Assembly (NCBI RefSeq): GCF_947305955.1
Contig: NZ_CAMZFB010000005.1
Span: forward strand, 1 to 64,000
DNA: 64,000 bases
Reading direction: 5' to 3'
Origin: an uncultured Brevundimonas sp.
Lineage (GTDB): Bacteria; Pseudomonadota; Alphaproteobacteria; Caulobacterales; Caulobacteraceae
Under the pieces are notes generated by a model. That model was not told the DNA's origin. It ran no database searches and saw nothing but the letters and a program-made list of their open reading frames with translations. Every line of letters starts with the position of its first letter. Positions within the stretch are counted from its first letter, which is position 1. Shown piece by piece: positions 1-9,021 of this stretch. The position numbers and the translations under genes were made by a program.

Positions 1-974
1 GCCCCTGGACGGGTGCGGTAGCCGGGGATGGGCGAGCAGGAGGCGAACAACAGGCCAAAACCGACGATGATCCACACGAACTGGATCAGGACGCCGATGC
101 CGCCACCGACTTCCAAGCCTGCGCCAAGGGCCTGCATCCCCCCTTCGGGCAGCAGCCAGCCCAGAGCCCATTCAAACGCCGAGAGTTTGTCGGTCAGGCC
201 CGTGCCGATCAGGATGGCCGACAGGAAGATCAGCAGGACCCGCACCACCCACTCGGCCTTTTCGGCCAGCGGATGCGAGGGGATATCGGCCACCGGAATG
301 GGGCGGATGACGTGAGCCTTTTCGCGCGGGGCCAGCAGGACACCCGTGACGCCGATGGCCATCAGGGCGGCCATGACGGCATAGGACAGGTTCCAGTTAT
401 AGAACTCGGCCAGGGCCAGCGGCACGAAGCCGGCCACGATCTGGGCTACGCGGTAGCCGAGTTGGTAGGCGGCGGCCATGGCGCCTTGGCGGCTGTCATC
501 GACGGCCTCGATCCGCCATGCGTCGATGGCGATATCCTGGGTGGCCCCGAAGAAGCCGACCATGACGGCAAAGGCCGCGACAAGGCCGAGGTTCTCATTG
601 GGGTTCTGGCCCGAAATCATCCAGAGGCCAAAGATGATGACGCCCTGTGTCGCCAGCATCCACGAGCGGCGGTGGCCCAGCCATTTGGACAAAAACGGAA
701 TATTGGTCCGGTCCAGAAGCGGGGCCCAGACGAATTTCAGCGCATAGGTCAGGGTGGCCAGCGCAAAGAAGCCGATCATTTCCAGCGAGACACCCGAATG
801 GCGAAGCCACGCCGAAAGGGTGTCGTAGATCAGCAGGAACGGCAGGCCCGCCGAAAAGCCCAGCAACAGCATCGCAAAGGGGCGACGCTCCAGATAGACG
901 GCCAAGCCCGCGAAACGCTTTGCCTTCTGGGGCGCGGCTTCGCTTGCGGCGGGCGTCTGATCGGTCTGGGCCAT
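1..974 (-). CDS. ampG: AmpG-like muropeptide MFS transporter (3' end cut by window edge)
   Basis: Reading leftwards from ATG at 974, the frame stays open for 324 codons to the window edge, so the C-terminus is missing. The protein is hydrophobic with at least eight likely membrane helices. It has the AmpG/PAT-family pattern: after an Ala/Gln-rich start comes LLLGFSAGLPFLL, then KFVWAPLLDR, HRRSWMLATQ and ATQDIAIDAWR. AmpG proteins carry anhydro-muropeptides from periplasm to cytoplasm for cell-wall recycling, and in many bacteria influence beta-lactamase induction. Family assignment rests on these motifs; the exact substrate is inferred. It follows the hybrid kinase gene on the same strand with a gap of only 35 nt, so the two may be co-transcribed. 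Confidence 0.85.
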   Translation of the reverse strand, partial: MAQTDQTPAASEAAPQKAKRFAGLAVYLERRPFAMLLLGFSAGLPFLLIYDTLSAWLRHSGVSLEMIGFFALATLTYALKFVWAPLLDRTNIPFLSKWLGHRRSWMLATQGVIIFGLWMISGQNPNENLGLVAAFAVMVGFFGATQDIAIDAWRIEAVDDSRQGAMAAAYQLGYRVAQIVAGFVPLALAEFYNWNLSYAVMAALMAIGVTGVLLAPREKAHVIRPIPVADIPSHPLAEKAEWVVRVLLIFLSAILIGTGLTDKLSAFEWALGWLLPEGGMQALGAGLEVGGGIGVLIQFVWIIVGFGLLFASCSPIPGYRTRPG

Positions 975-1009
975 GCTCTACTCCGGCGATGGGCCGGACA
1001 GGACCGACC

Positions 1010-2560
1010 TCAGTTTGTTGCCGCCAACTTGGCGCGGTTGGTCCCGTTCGTCCAGCGGGCGAGCGCCATCCGCAGAGCATCATTTTCCAATGGCTTGGTC
1101 AGATGGTCGTCCATACCGGCCTCAAGACAGGCGGCGCGGTCCTCGGCATAGGCATTGGCCGTCAGGGCGACGACGGGCGTGGTGTCGCCGCGCGCCCGCA
1201 GCTCGCGCACCGCGCTGACCCCGTCCAGACGGGGCATGCGCATGTCCATGAAGATGATGTCAAACAGGTTCCGGCGGGCCGCTTCGAGGGCCTCGTGGCC
1301 ATCCGATGCGGTCTGCACAAGACAGCCTTCGCGACGCAACAGGGTCTTGGCCAGCAGTTGCCCGACAGGGTTGTCTTCCACCAGCAGGACCCGCACGCCC
1401 TTGAAATTACCGACGGCGAGGCGGTCATCTTCCAGATGGCGGATGCTGATCGGGGTGGCATCGGCGAGGTGGCTGGCCATGCGGATTCGCTCGGCCAGGG
1501 ATTCTCGGCGCAAGGGCTTGATCAGGTAGCCGTGATAGCCCGCCCGCTTATAGTCATTGATCAGTTCGCGCTCTGACGGCTTGAGCAGGATGATGGCACG
1601 GCGGCCCTCTGGAGACGGTACCCGTTCGCCTGCCTCGGCCAAGGCGTGATCGATCAGGGCGACTTCCCCGCCATTGGCGACCTTGCCGCCGCTGGCCACG
1701 ATCTGGCGGGTGATGGATTCCAGCAGCATAGGGTCGGGCGTGGCGACCTCTACCGAACAGCCGTCCAGCGTGCGCAGGCGAGGGGCTGTTTCGGCGCGTT
1801 TGAAGGTGGCTTCGAAACGGAAGCGCGCGCCTTGGCCAGCGGGGCGATCCTCGACCGTGATGGTGCCGTTCATGGCCTGGGCCAGTTTGCGCACGACGGC
1901 CAGTCCAAGGCCTGCCCCGTCGTGACGGGCGGCGTCGGATTGGTCGACGTGGCCGAATTCCTCGAAAATACGGGTGCGGGCATCGGCAGGAACGCCGGGG
2001 CCGGTATCGTCGATGATGAAGGCGATGCAGGAGGCCTTGTCACTGCCACCACAGCGCTCGACCATGATGTGGACGCCGCCGTGGTCGGTGAATTTCACGG
2101 CATTGCCCGCCAGATTGAACAGGATCTGACGCAGCCGCCCTTCGTCGGCGATGATGTCGGGAGCATCTTCTGTGACCGACCACATGATCTCCAGACCCCG
2201 CTCATGGGCGCGGGGGCTCAGGAGCTCGGCGACACTGCGGGTCAACCCCTCCAGATCGACAGGGGCTTCATCGAACTCCAGCGCACCGGCTTCGAGGCGG
2301 GCGTAGTCCAGTAGATCGTTGACCAAACCCAGCAGATGCTCGGCCGACTTCTGTGCGGCCTCGGCATAGGCACGCTGCGCCCCGTCCAGACGGGTGCGCG
2401 ACAGTAGGCTGAGCATGCCGATCACGCCGTTTAGCGGGGTGCGCATTTCATGGCTCATCAGGCGCAGGAACTGTTGTTCCGGTGCCGACTGAGACAGGTC
2501 CGCCAGAGCGCCTTTCTGGCGTTTGGAACGGGTCGCTTTCGACGGGTCTTTGCTGGTCAT
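1010..2560 (-). CDS. shkA: ShkA-like soluble hybrid histidine kinase with pseudo-receiver and receiver
   Basis: 516 residues without a membrane segment or sensor domain. Order: short basic N-terminus, DHp helix with H-box SHEMRTPLNG (His37), ATPase domain with N-box (Asn153), DDTGPG at 184-189 and GAGLGL at 215-220, a degenerate receiver at about 266-362, the linker sequence DDR at 378-380, and a true receiver with Asp396, phospho-acceptor Asp439, Thr467 and Lys489. This is the architecture of Caulobacter ShkA, whose pseudo-receiver binds cyclic di-GMP and whose linker carries a DDR motif that locks the kinase; ShkA feeds phosphate to ShpA and TacA in stalk control. Orthology is inferred from architecture and the DDR linker. 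The first receiver lacks the N-terminal acidic pair and the conserved Thr but keeps Lys348. Confidence 0.8.
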   Translation of the reverse strand: MTSKDPSKATRSKRQKGALADLSQSAPEQQFLRLMSHEMRTPLNGVIGMLSLLSRTRLDGAQRAYAEAAQKSAEHLLGLVNDLLDYARLEAGALEFDEAPVDLEGLTRSVAELLSPRAHERGLEIMWSVTEDAPDIIADEGRLRQILFNLAGNAVKFTDHGGVHIMVERCGGSDKASCIAFIIDDTGPGVPADARTRIFEEFGHVDQSDAARHDGAGLGLAVVRKLAQAMNGTITVEDRPAGQGARFRFEATFKRAETAPRLRTLDGCSVEVATPDPMLLESITRQIVASGGKVANGGEVALIDHALAEAGERVPSPEGRRAIILLKPSERELINDYKRAGYHGYLIKPLRRESLAERIRMASHLADATPISIRHLEDDRLAVGNFKGVRVLLVEDNPVGQLLAKTLLRREGCLVQTASDGHEALEAARRNLFDIIFMDMRMPRLDGVSAVRELRARGDTTPVVALTANAYAEDRAACLEAGMDDHLTKPLENDALRMALARWTNGTNRAKLAATN

Positions 2561-2627
2561 GAAGCGAGCTTGGCCGCTGAATGTAAAAATCTGGCGAATG
2601 GCGATATCTGAATTCCTGTGCCCTCGG

Positions 2628-4178
2628 TCACGCCGTCATCGCGGAAAAGGTCTGTTCGGCCCGATGGGTCGTGCGCCGGTACATCAGCGCCTCGGCGATA
2701 TGGCGTCGCAGGATTTTCGGACTGTGTTCCAGATCGGCGATGGTGCGGGCCAACCGGAGGGTGCGGGTCCAACCGCGCGCGCTCATGGCTGTGGCCTCGG
2801 CGGCCTTGGTCAAAAGGGCCTTGCCGTCCGCATCGGGGGCCGCAAAGCTTTCGAGCGCCTCACCGGACAAGCGGGCGTTCAGCGCGTCCTGCGCGGCAAG
2901 CCCCAAGGCCGCACCACGCTCGGTCTGTAGGGCACGGGCGCGGTGGACGCGGGCCGCGACCTCGGCAGTGCCTTCGGCGGGCGGAGGCAGGGCCATGTCG
3001 GCTGCCGTGACGGGCGGGGTGTCGATGGTCAGGTCGATCCGGTCAAACAGGGGGCCGGACACGCGGTTCTGGTAATCGCGCTGGCAACGCGGAGCCTTTC
3101 CGCACGCCCCCTTGCCCGCACCGCCCATACCGCAGCGGCACGGGTTCATGGCCGCGACCAGCTGGAAACGCGCCGGATAGCGGATGTGGGCATTGGCGCG
3201 GGCCACCATGATCTCGCCCGTCTCCAGCGGTTGGCGCAGGGAGTCCAAAGCCTGCGGCGAATATTCGGGCAGTTCGTCAAGGAACAGCACGCCATTGTGG
3301 GCTAGCGAGGCCTCGCCCGGCTTGGCGCGGTGCCCGCCGCCCGTGAGAGCCGCCATGGAGGCAGAATGGTGTGGGGCGCGGAAGGGCCGCTCGCGCGTCA
3401 ATGCCCCGCGCTCGATCAGGCCCGCGACGGACCAGACCATGGAGGTCTCCAGCAGTTCCTGCGGGGTCAGTGGTGGCAAAAGGCCCGGCAACCGCTGGGC
3501 CAGCATGGACTTGCCTGATCCGGGCTGGCCGATGAACAAGAGGTTGTGCCCGCCAGCCGCGGCGATCTCCAGCGCCCGCTTGGCGCCTTCCTGCCCTTTG
3601 ACATCGCGAAGGTCAGGTGATCCCTTACCCTCGCTCATGTCGCCGGGCTTGGGGGCGGTCAGGATTTGCTGACCCTTGAAGTGGTTGATCAGCGAGATCA
3701 GTGAGCGCGGGGCCAGAAGGCGGACATCTCCCGCCCATGCTGCTTCGGGTCCATTGGTTTCGGGACAGATCAAGCCCAGTCCCATCGACGCGGCCGAGAC
3801 CGCCGCCGGAAGAGCTCCGCCGACACCGGCAATCTGTCCATCCAGTCCCAGTTCTCCAATGGCGGCCCAGCCATCCAGGGCATCGGGCCCGATCACGCCC
3901 ATCGACGCTAAAAGCGCCAGCGCAATGGGTAGATCAAAATGGCTGCCTTCCTTGGGAAGATCCGCAGGTGCCAGATTGGCGATGATCTTTTTAGGAGGCA
4001 GAGACAGGCCGATACCGGCAAAGGCACCGCGCACACGTTCGCGGCTCTCTGCGACAGCCTTGTCTGGTAGGCCGACAATGGAAAACGCCCCTTGCGGTGT
4101 GGCGACCAGCTGGACCTCGACATCGACACGGCGTGCATCGACGCCATCAAAAGCCAGTGTGACTACACGCGCGACCAT
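2628..4178 (-). CDS. comM: ComM/YifB-family AAA+ ATPase (Mg-chelatase-like)
   Basis: 516 residues, the usual length of the YifB/ComM family. The N-terminal 165 residues form the ChlI-like domain (VVTLAFDGVDARRVDVEV, then FSIVGLPDKAVAESRERVR). Walker A is GQPGSGKS at 217-224 and Walker B is GVLFLDELPE near 296-305. A Cys cluster (NPCRCG, then Cys359 and Cys365) and the C-terminal helical lid follow. ComM of naturally competent bacteria is a hexameric helicase that drives branch migration during transformation; the role in other bacteria is less clear. It lies 67 nt upstream of the hybrid kinase gene on the same strand. Family assignment is secure; a recombination role is inferred. Confidence 0.9.
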   Translation of the reverse strand: MVARVVTLAFDGVDARRVDVEVQLVATPQGAFSIVGLPDKAVAESRERVRGAFAGIGLSLPPKKIIANLAPADLPKEGSHFDLPIALALLASMGVIGPDALDGWAAIGELGLDGQIAGVGGALPAAVSAASMGLGLICPETNGPEAAWAGDVRLLAPRSLISLINHFKGQQILTAPKPGDMSEGKGSPDLRDVKGQEGAKRALEIAAAGGHNLLFIGQPGSGKSMLAQRLPGLLPPLTPQELLETSMVWSVAGLIERGALTRERPFRAPHHSASMAALTGGGHRAKPGEASLAHNGVLFLDELPEYSPQALDSLRQPLETGEIMVARANAHIRYPARFQLVAAMNPCRCGMGGAGKGACGKAPRCQRDYQNRVSGPLFDRIDLTIDTPPVTAADMALPPPAEGTAEVAARVHRARALQTERGAALGLAAQDALNARLSGEALESFAAPDADGKALLTKAAEATAMSARGWTRTLRLARTIADLEHSPKILRRHIAEALMYRRTTHRAEQTFSAMTA

Positions 4179-4256
4179 GACCGTTCCCCACCCCGTAGAA
4201 TAAGGAACAAATCACGAACCAACCAACTTCGCAATAACGTTGGTACTTGTGAGGTG

Positions 4257-4937
4257 TTAGTCAGCTTCAGGCGTGATGCTGTGAATGACTTCGCCTTCCG
4301 CATTGAGGAACTGGATCGAGCCAAAGCCCTCTTCGGTCACCGTCATACGAATGCGTGGCTTGTCATTCTTGTCGGACAAAGAGACGGCAGGGGTGCCGTC
4401 AGCAGCGACCGTAAGCTGCAACCGCGTTGCGGTAGAGACGCCCGGTACCAGTGCATTGTCGAGGGCGGGTTCACGCAGCAGGGGTGGAGCCTGATTAATG
4501 GAAAAGGCGACCGAGCCGTCCGGAGACACGCGCCAGCCAATGGCATCCATTGCGGGGTGATCAAGGGCGAGGACGGCCATGCCGCCTTCAACGTCGGCGG
4601 TGCCAAATCCGCCGCGTTCGCTGCCTTTGTCATCATAGAGGATAAGGCCCGCCACGTTGAAGGCGCGCTTGTATTGAATGCCATCAATGATCGGAGCCGG
4701 CGTTTCCCCTGAAAGCGTCATACGGATGGTGCCGTCGGCATCGACAATGTCGATGCGGCGGGCGCTGATCCGCTCATGGTCAGGGTCTTCGATGCGGGTT
4801 TGGGGGGCGCGGTCCTGAATGATGCGGTTCAGAACTTCCAGAGACGGGCGCTTGGGTTCGGCATCCTGCGCAAATGCAGGCGCAGTCAAGATTGTAGCGA
4901 GCGCCGAAAGCGCCGCCATTCTAAAGGTCGTCATCAT
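4257..4937 (-). CDS. Secreted protein of unknown function
   Basis: I take the ATG at 4937, which follows a GGGGGGA ribosome site and begins a clear signal peptide (MMTTFRMAALSALATILTAP, then AFAQ). An upstream in-frame start at 5009 would overlap gshB and gives an unlikely N-terminus. The mature part, about 200 residues, is rich in short beta segments with repeated patterns such as 'DADGTIRMTLSGE', 'DDKGSERGGFGTAD' and 'NAEGEVIHS', suggesting a repetitive beta-sheet fold. I do not recognise the family. It sits 32 nt after gshB on the same strand, as the last gene of the rsmI-yraN-sirB1-gshB run. It is probably periplasmic; function unknown. Confidence 0.75.
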   Translation of the reverse strand: MMTTFRMAALSALATILTAPAFAQDAEPKRPSLEVLNRIIQDRAPQTRIEDPDHERISARRIDIVDADGTIRMTLSGETPAPIIDGIQYKRAFNVAGLILYDDKGSERGGFGTADVEGGMAVLALDHPAMDAIGWRVSPDGSVAFSINQAPPLLREPALDNALVPGVSTATRLQLTVAADGTPAVSLSDKNDKPRIRMTVTEEGFGSIQFLNAEGEVIHSITPEAD

Positions 4938-4969
4938 GGATTGGTCCCCCCTTGAAGACCGCGGCAGGA

Positions 4970-5920
4970 TTACTGTTGCGCTTGCCGCTTCTGTTCGATG
5001 ACTTCCCACATCTTTGCCGTAGCGTCGATACCGGAGAAGTTGAGCAGTTGCTGGGCACCGGTCGGCGAGGTGACGTTGATTTCGGTGAGATAGTCGCCGA
5101 TCACGTCGATGCCGACGAAGATGAGGCCGCGCTCTTTCAGGAAGCCGCCGATGGTGGCGCAGATTTCCTTGTCGCGCTCGGTCAGTTCGACCGGAGCGGC
5201 GGTGCCGCCGACGCGCAGGTTGGAGCGGACTTGATCCTTGGCGGGGATGCGGTTGATGGCGCCGACAGGCTCGCCGTCCACAAGGATGATGCGCTTGTCG
5301 CCCGCCGACACGGCCGGAATGAATTTCTGGATCACCAGCGGATCGCGCGAGGCGGCGGCATGGATCTCGATCAGGGCTTCCAGATTGGGATCGTCGGCCT
5401 TCAGGCGCACCACGCCCGAACCGGCGGCACCATGCAGGGGCTTGAGCACCACATCGCCGTGGCGCTTGTGGAAGTCGATCAGGGCGACCGGATCGGAGGT
5501 CACCAGCGTCGGCGGCTGAAGCTGCGGGAACAGGGTGGCGATCAGCTTTTCGGGGGCCGAGCGGACCTCTGCCGGATCATTGACCACCAGCGTCTTGGGA
5601 TGGATGCGCTCCAGCAGATAGGTGGCGGTGACATAGGCCATGTCGAACGGCGGGTCCTGACGCATCAGGACGACGTCGATGTCGTTTTCCATGTCCAGCT
5701 TCACCTCGGGGCCGAACTCGACGTGCTGGCCCTGAACCTTTTTCACGCTGACCGGACGGGCGCGGCAGTAGAGGCGGCCTTCGTCCAGGGCGAGGGTGCG
5801 GAAGTCATAGACCCACAGCTTGTGCCCGCGCGCCTGTGCGGAAAGAGCCATCAGGAAGGTCGTGTCGGACTCGACGTTGACGTTCTCGATCGGGTCCATC
5901 TGGATGGCGACCTTGAGCAT
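4970..5920 (-). CDS. gshB: Glutathione synthetase
   Basis: 316 residues, standard for prokaryotic GshB. The protein ligates gamma-glutamylcysteine and glycine using ATP to make glutathione in the cytoplasm. It starts [15 protein letters not shown], typical of the family's N-terminal domain, and the ATP-grasp half carries [42 protein letters not shown] and the metal/glycine site region [11 protein letters not shown]. It lies 76 nt behind the sirB1-like gene. The order rsmI-yraN-(sirB1)-gshB is a familiar alphaproteobacterial arrangement. The enzyme's partner GshA is not in this window. Confidence 0.95.
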   Translation of the reverse strand: MLKVAIQMDPIENVNVESDTTFLMALSAQARGHKLWVYDFRTLALDEGRLYCRARPVSVKKVQGQHVEFGPEVKLDMENDIDVVLMRQDPPFDMAYVTATYLLERIHPKTLVVNDPAEVRSAPEKLIATLFPQLQPPTLVTSDPVALIDFHKRHGDVVLKPLHGAAGSGVVRLKADDPNLEALIEIHAAASRDPLVIQKFIPAVSAGDKRIILVDGEPVGAINRIPAKDQVRSNLRVGGTAAPVELTERDKEICATIGGFLKERGLIFVGIDVIGDYLTEINVTSPTGAQQLLNFSGIDATAKMWEVIEQKRQAQQ

Positions 5921-5996
5921 GGCATTTCCTTTAAGCTGACGCGTGCGGTTCTTGTTTGGCGACGCACAGGGGCGTTCGCAAGGACCGGCGGGCGTT

Positions 5997-6812
5997 TTAG
6001 TTCAGTTGAAGCCGCAGTTTCTGCAGGCTGTACTCTGATGAAGCGGCGACCGCGTCCCCAAGGGCGCGGGCATGGTCGATGGCGTCCATGGCCCCTTGAA
6101 GCGCGCCTTGACGCTCGCGGGCGGCGGCGACATCCAGCCAGGGGCGGTGGTCGCCGGGGTCCAGCATGGCGCGGCGCAGGGCCGAACGCTCGGCCAGATC
6201 AAAGGCGCCGTTCTGCATGGCTCCGGCAAAGATGATGTTCTGCAGACGCAGCACGGCCTGACGGTCGCTGATCGGGGCCATCAGCAGATCCAGACGGTCG
6301 GCGACGTGCAGGGTCAGACCGGCGTGGAGCGCACGGCGCGTCAGCTCGCTCGGCAGGATCAGGCGCCCCTGACTAAAGGGATCAAGCGCCACAGGACCGT
6401 CCGGCGTCTCTACGCGCAAAAGGACGTGGCCGGGGAAGTCGACGGCAGCGGCTTCCAGTCCCGCACGGCGGGCTGCCTCGATATAGAAGATCACCAACAG
6501 GGCCGAGTTTCCGCGACGGGTGCGGGTCACCTCGATGATATCGGCCCCGTTTGTGGCATCGGGATCGAGCAGGTCGCCGTTCAGGCGGAAATCGCCCGCA
6601 AGGGTTTCGGCCAGTGCATCATCGGGCGACTCCTTCTCGACACGCTCGCGCAGACGGCGCGCGGCATCGTCCGCCAGACGGCGCACATTCGAGGCATCGC
6701 GGAACGGGATGTCGTGCAGGGCGCAGGCGATGGTCGCCTCCAGCGTCGGGAAGGCACTGTCATCAGCCAGTCCGGCTTCTTCAAGTGTGGCTAAGGCTTC
6801 TTCCCGGGTCAC
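5997..6812 (-). CDS. SirB1-family transglutaminase-like / TPR protein
   Basis: 271 residues. The first 180 match the SirB1 pattern: a helical N-terminus, then [33 protein letters not shown] and [13 protein letters not shown]. This is a transglutaminase-like core in which the usual catalytic Cys is not evident, as is common in SirB1 proteins. The last 80 residues are helical and TPR-like ([20 protein letters not shown], then [20 protein letters not shown]). The start overlaps the stop of yraN by 4 nt (ATGA), so translation is probably coupled. Biochemical function of the family is not established; I only infer an operon link with yraN and gshB. Confidence 0.8.
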   Translation of the reverse strand: MTREEALATLEEAGLADDSAFPTLEATIACALHDIPFRDASNVRRLADDAARRLRERVEKESPDDALAETLAGDFRLNGDLLDPDATNGADIIEVTRTRRGNSALLVIFYIEAARRAGLEAAAVDFPGHVLLRVETPDGPVALDPFSQGRLILPSELTRRALHAGLTLHVADRLDLLMAPISDRQAVLRLQNIIFAGAMQNGAFDLAERSALRRAMLDPGDHRPWLDVAAARERQGALQGAMDAIDHARALGDAVAASSEYSLQKLRLQLN

Positions 6813-7207
6813 GAGTGGTCGCGTCCATAAATGACAAGGCCCTTAATATGCTTCGGCAAGCGTCCCGGCGAAAGGGTCAGAAGGTCGAGCCGAGGCTCCA
6901 GCTTTCGGAAAGATGGGCGGGTGCGACACAGTCGGGTGACGGCATCGGACAGTCGGATCTGTTGGTCCGGCAAGAGGGAATAGTCCGCGATTTCAGTCGA
7001 TTGCCGCGACTTCACCTCGACAGCCACCAGATGTTTTCCCTGTCGGGCGAGGATATCGATCTCCGCACGTGGCGTTTTCAAGCGAAAGCCCAAGATCTGA
7101 TAGCCCTTGGCCATCAGATACAGCGCTGCCCACCACTCATTGCGGTGGCCACGCTGCCACGAACGCTGACCGCGCCGACGTCGGTCGATGGTGGGAAAGC
7201 TGTCCAT
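6809..7207 (-). CDS. yraN: YraN-family (UPF0102) nuclease-fold protein
   Basis: 132 residues, normal for UPF0102. The core shows the restriction-endonuclease-like pattern: GHRNEWWAALYLMAKGYQIL, RAEIDILARQGKHLVAVEVKSR (the E-x-D...E-V-K metal-site spacing), then the conserved DRL-type tail 'RLDLLTLSPGRLPKHIKG'. YraN proteins are conserved next to rsmI in many bacteria and are thought to act in DNA metabolism, but no activity is firmly proven. It is 25 nt downstream of rsmI and overlaps the next gene by 4 nt. Confidence 0.9.
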   Translation of the reverse strand: MDSFPTIDRRRRGQRSWQRGHRNEWWAALYLMAKGYQILGFRLKTPRAEIDILARQGKHLVAVEVKSRQSTEIADYSLLPDQQIRLSDAVTRLCRTRPSFRKLEPRLDLLTLSPGRLPKHIKGLVIYGRDHS

Positions 7208-7232
7208 AATGCCCGTACAGCTTGCCTTTGCT

Positions 7233-8105
7233 CTATTGGCCCTTGAGTTCCAGAGCTCTCTTATACAGCGGTTTGCGAGGCAGGTTTAGAGAATGTGACA
7301 CTTCGGACGCCGCTTCGCCCAGTGGCAGGCGCTGCATCGCCTCGCGCAGGGCCGCGTCGATATCGTCCTGACTGGAGGCTTCGGCCTTTCCGGGGCCAAC
7401 CACGATGACGATTTCGCCCTTGGGCGCATCGCAGCGTGGATCAACGGCCAGTTCGGCCAGTGTGCCGCGCACACATTCCTCATAGAGCTTGGTCAGCTCG
7501 CGGGCGACGGCAGCGTCGCGTTGGCCCAGAACCTCGGCCATGTCGGTCAGGCAGTCCTTCAGACGCGGACCGCTCTCGAAGAAGATCAGGGTCTGGTTCT
7601 CGGTGCGCAGCCCTTCCAGCGCGGTTTTGCGCGCCGCCGACTTGGGCGGCAGGAAGCCTGCAAAGGTGAACCGGTCCGACGGCAGCCCTGCAATGCAAAG
7701 GGCCGCTAGCGCGCTCGAGGCACCGGGGACGGGGTGGACCGGAAGGCCCTCGGCAATGGCCGCGCGCGCGACGACAAAGCCGGGGTCCGACACCATGGGG
7801 CTGCCCGCATCGGACACGAGGGCGACGACGGCACCGTCTTTCAGATGTTCGATAGCCACCTGTGCGGCGCGGGCCGAGGCGTGATCGTCGCAGCGTTCCA
7901 GCTTGGCCTTCAGCCCATAGGCGGTCATCAGCTTGGCCGTAACCCGTGTATCCTCGGCCAGCACCAGATCGGCCGCCGCCAGCACATCGAGCGCCCGCAG
8001 GGTGATGTCGCGCAGGTTCCCGATCGGCGTCGCCACCAGATAGAGCCCGCCGGAGACGGGGCGGGATGGCGGAGCGGTCGGGGGGAAAAGCACGGGATCG
8101 GACAT
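7233..8105 (-). CDS. rsmI: 16S rRNA (cytidine1402-2'-O)-methyltransferase
   Basis: 290 residues from the ATG at 8105; an in-frame ATG 36 nt earlier is possible but gives an atypical leader. The SAM-dependent tetrapyrrole-methylase fold is clear: GLYLVATPIGNLRDITLRAL, VLAEDTRVTAKLM, VALVSDAGSPMVSDPG, VPGASSALAALCIAGLPSDRF, TLIFFESGPRL and the C-terminal segment AASEVSHSLNLPRKPLYKRAL. RsmI methylates the 2'-OH of C1402 in the decoding centre of 16S rRNA. It is the first gene of a five-gene minus-strand run through yraN, sirB1-like, gshB and a secreted protein. The preceding gene on this strand (DUF1328) is closed off by a good terminator. Confidence 0.95.
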   Translation of the reverse strand: MSDPVLFPPTAPPSRPVSGGLYLVATPIGNLRDITLRALDVLAAADLVLAEDTRVTAKLMTAYGLKAKLERCDDHASARAAQVAIEHLKDGAVVALVSDAGSPMVSDPGFVVARAAIAEGLPVHPVPGASSALAALCIAGLPSDRFTFAGFLPPKSAARKTALEGLRTENQTLIFFESGPRLKDCLTDMAEVLGQRDAAVARELTKLYEECVRGTLAELAVDPRCDAPKGEIVIVVGPGKAEASSQDDIDAALREAMQRLPLGEAASEVSHSLNLPRKPLYKRALELKGQ

Positions 8106-8149
8106 GGCGCGGACCCTGCCAGCCCAAAGGCCCTCGCTCAATGCCCTAC

Positions 8150-8182
8150 AAAAGAAAACAGGCCGCCCGAAGGGGCGACCTG
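8150..8182 (-). terminator. Intrinsic terminator after the DUF1328 gene
   Basis: On the minus strand a 10-bp stem (8182-8173 with 8168-8159, one G-A type mismatch) closes a 4-nt loop and is followed directly by TTTTCTTTT (8158-8150). It lies 26 nt past the stop of the small membrane protein gene and before the rsmI start. Confidence 0.85.
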
Positions 8183-8207
8183 TCGACTTTCATCCGATTA
8201 AGCTCGG

Positions 8208-8384
8208 TCAGACCCGAGGACCGCGCCCACGCAGTCCGCCGAAGATCAGCGACACGACAAACAGGATGATGGCGATGATGGCGATAAATTTGGCGATTTC
8301 CATCGACGTGCCAGCAACACCGCCAAAGCCGAGGAAACCGGCAATCAGGGCGATGACGAAGAAGATAATGGCCCAACGTAGCAT
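8208..8384 (-). CDS. DUF1328 / YtjA-family small membrane protein
   Basis: 58 residues from the ATG at 8384, which has AGGAGG placed 7-12 nt upstream; an in-frame ATG at 8423 would put this ribosome site inside the gene. The protein begins MLRWAIIFFVIALIAGFLGF, then has a Gly-rich turn and a second hydrophobic helix ending in RGRG. This is the two-helix DUF1328 (YtjA) pattern of inner-membrane proteins of unknown function. In several proteobacteria these genes are associated with general stress regulation; that is background knowledge, not visible here. Single-gene unit followed by a terminator. Confidence 0.85.
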   Translation of the reverse strand: MLRWAIIFFVIALIAGFLGFGGVAGTSMEIAKFIAIIAIILFVVSLIFGGLRGRGPRV

Positions 8385-8516
8385 TATGCGCCTCCTGAGG
8401 TGGGGGAATGGCAGACGTGACATCTGCCGTTAAAGATGATCGGCAAATCAACGTTCTGCTAAGCATGTCCGTTCCATTGGGTGGGCGCTTTGTCGATTTT
8501 TGCACCTTAAATAGCA

Positions 8517-8549
8517 AAACAGCACAGCCGCCGGGCGACTGTGCTGTTT
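8517..8549 (-). terminator. Intrinsic terminator after the membrane/Arg-rich protein gene
   Basis: Perfect 11-bp stem AAACAGCACAG / CTGTGCTGTTT with an 11-nt loop. On the minus strand it is followed by T, GC and a T/A-rich tail. It lies 38 nt beyond the stop of the gene at 8587-9021, which transcribes leftwards into it. Confidence 0.8.
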
Positions 8550-8586
8550 CATAAAGACTATCGGCAAAGACTTTGGCGAATAAGCC

Positions 8587-9021
8587 TTAGCGGCGACGGC
8601 GGCTCTTGTGGCTGCGTCCGCGGCTGCGGGAGCTCTTGCTGTCGTGGTCGTTGAAGGCCGACAGGGCCAGTGCGGCCAGACCGGGCTTCTTGAACAGGAT
8701 AGCGCCGGCAGCAAGTGCGGCCACTACGCCGACAACCGGACGCTGCTGCACCATGTGCAGGAGGCGCCCCGGAATGCCTTCGGGCTCTTCGTCGTCATCG
8801 TGATCGTCCTCGCGCTCGCCCGCCGCCTTATTGGCAAAGACGAGGTAGGCGACGACCGCGATGAGGGCGAACACGCCTGCGGTAATGGCCGATGCGCCCA
8901 AGGGCGTGACGACCAGACACAGCGCATAGAAGAGGGTCGCACCCAGAGCCACCACCGCCACGAGGGCTGCGCCAGCGGCTACCGATCCTGCAACGAGGCG
9001 ATTGACGAGCTTTTTAATCAT
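8587..9021 (-). CDS. Two- to three-helix membrane protein with Arg-rich tail, unknown function
   Basis: 144 residues: two adjacent hydrophobic helices near residues 10-65 (VAAGAALVAVVALGATLFYA and SAITAGVFALIAVVAYLVFA), an acidic stretch EDDHDDDEEPEG, a third hydrophobic segment (VVGVVAALAAGAILF), then a strongly basic C-terminus ending SHKSRRRR. I do not recognise a family with certainty; it resembles phage-holin-like or DUF883-partner envelope proteins. Its ATG shares one base with the stop of the preceding gene (TGATG), so the two are translationally coupled. Inferred role: envelope stress or membrane organisation. Confidence 0.75.
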   Translation of the reverse strand: MIKKLVNRLVAGSVAAGAALVAVVALGATLFYALCLVVTPLGASAITAGVFALIAVVAYLVFANKAAGEREDDHDDDEEPEGIPGRLLHMVQQRPVVGVVAALAAGAILFKKPGLAALALSAFNDHDSKSSRSRGRSHKSRRRR

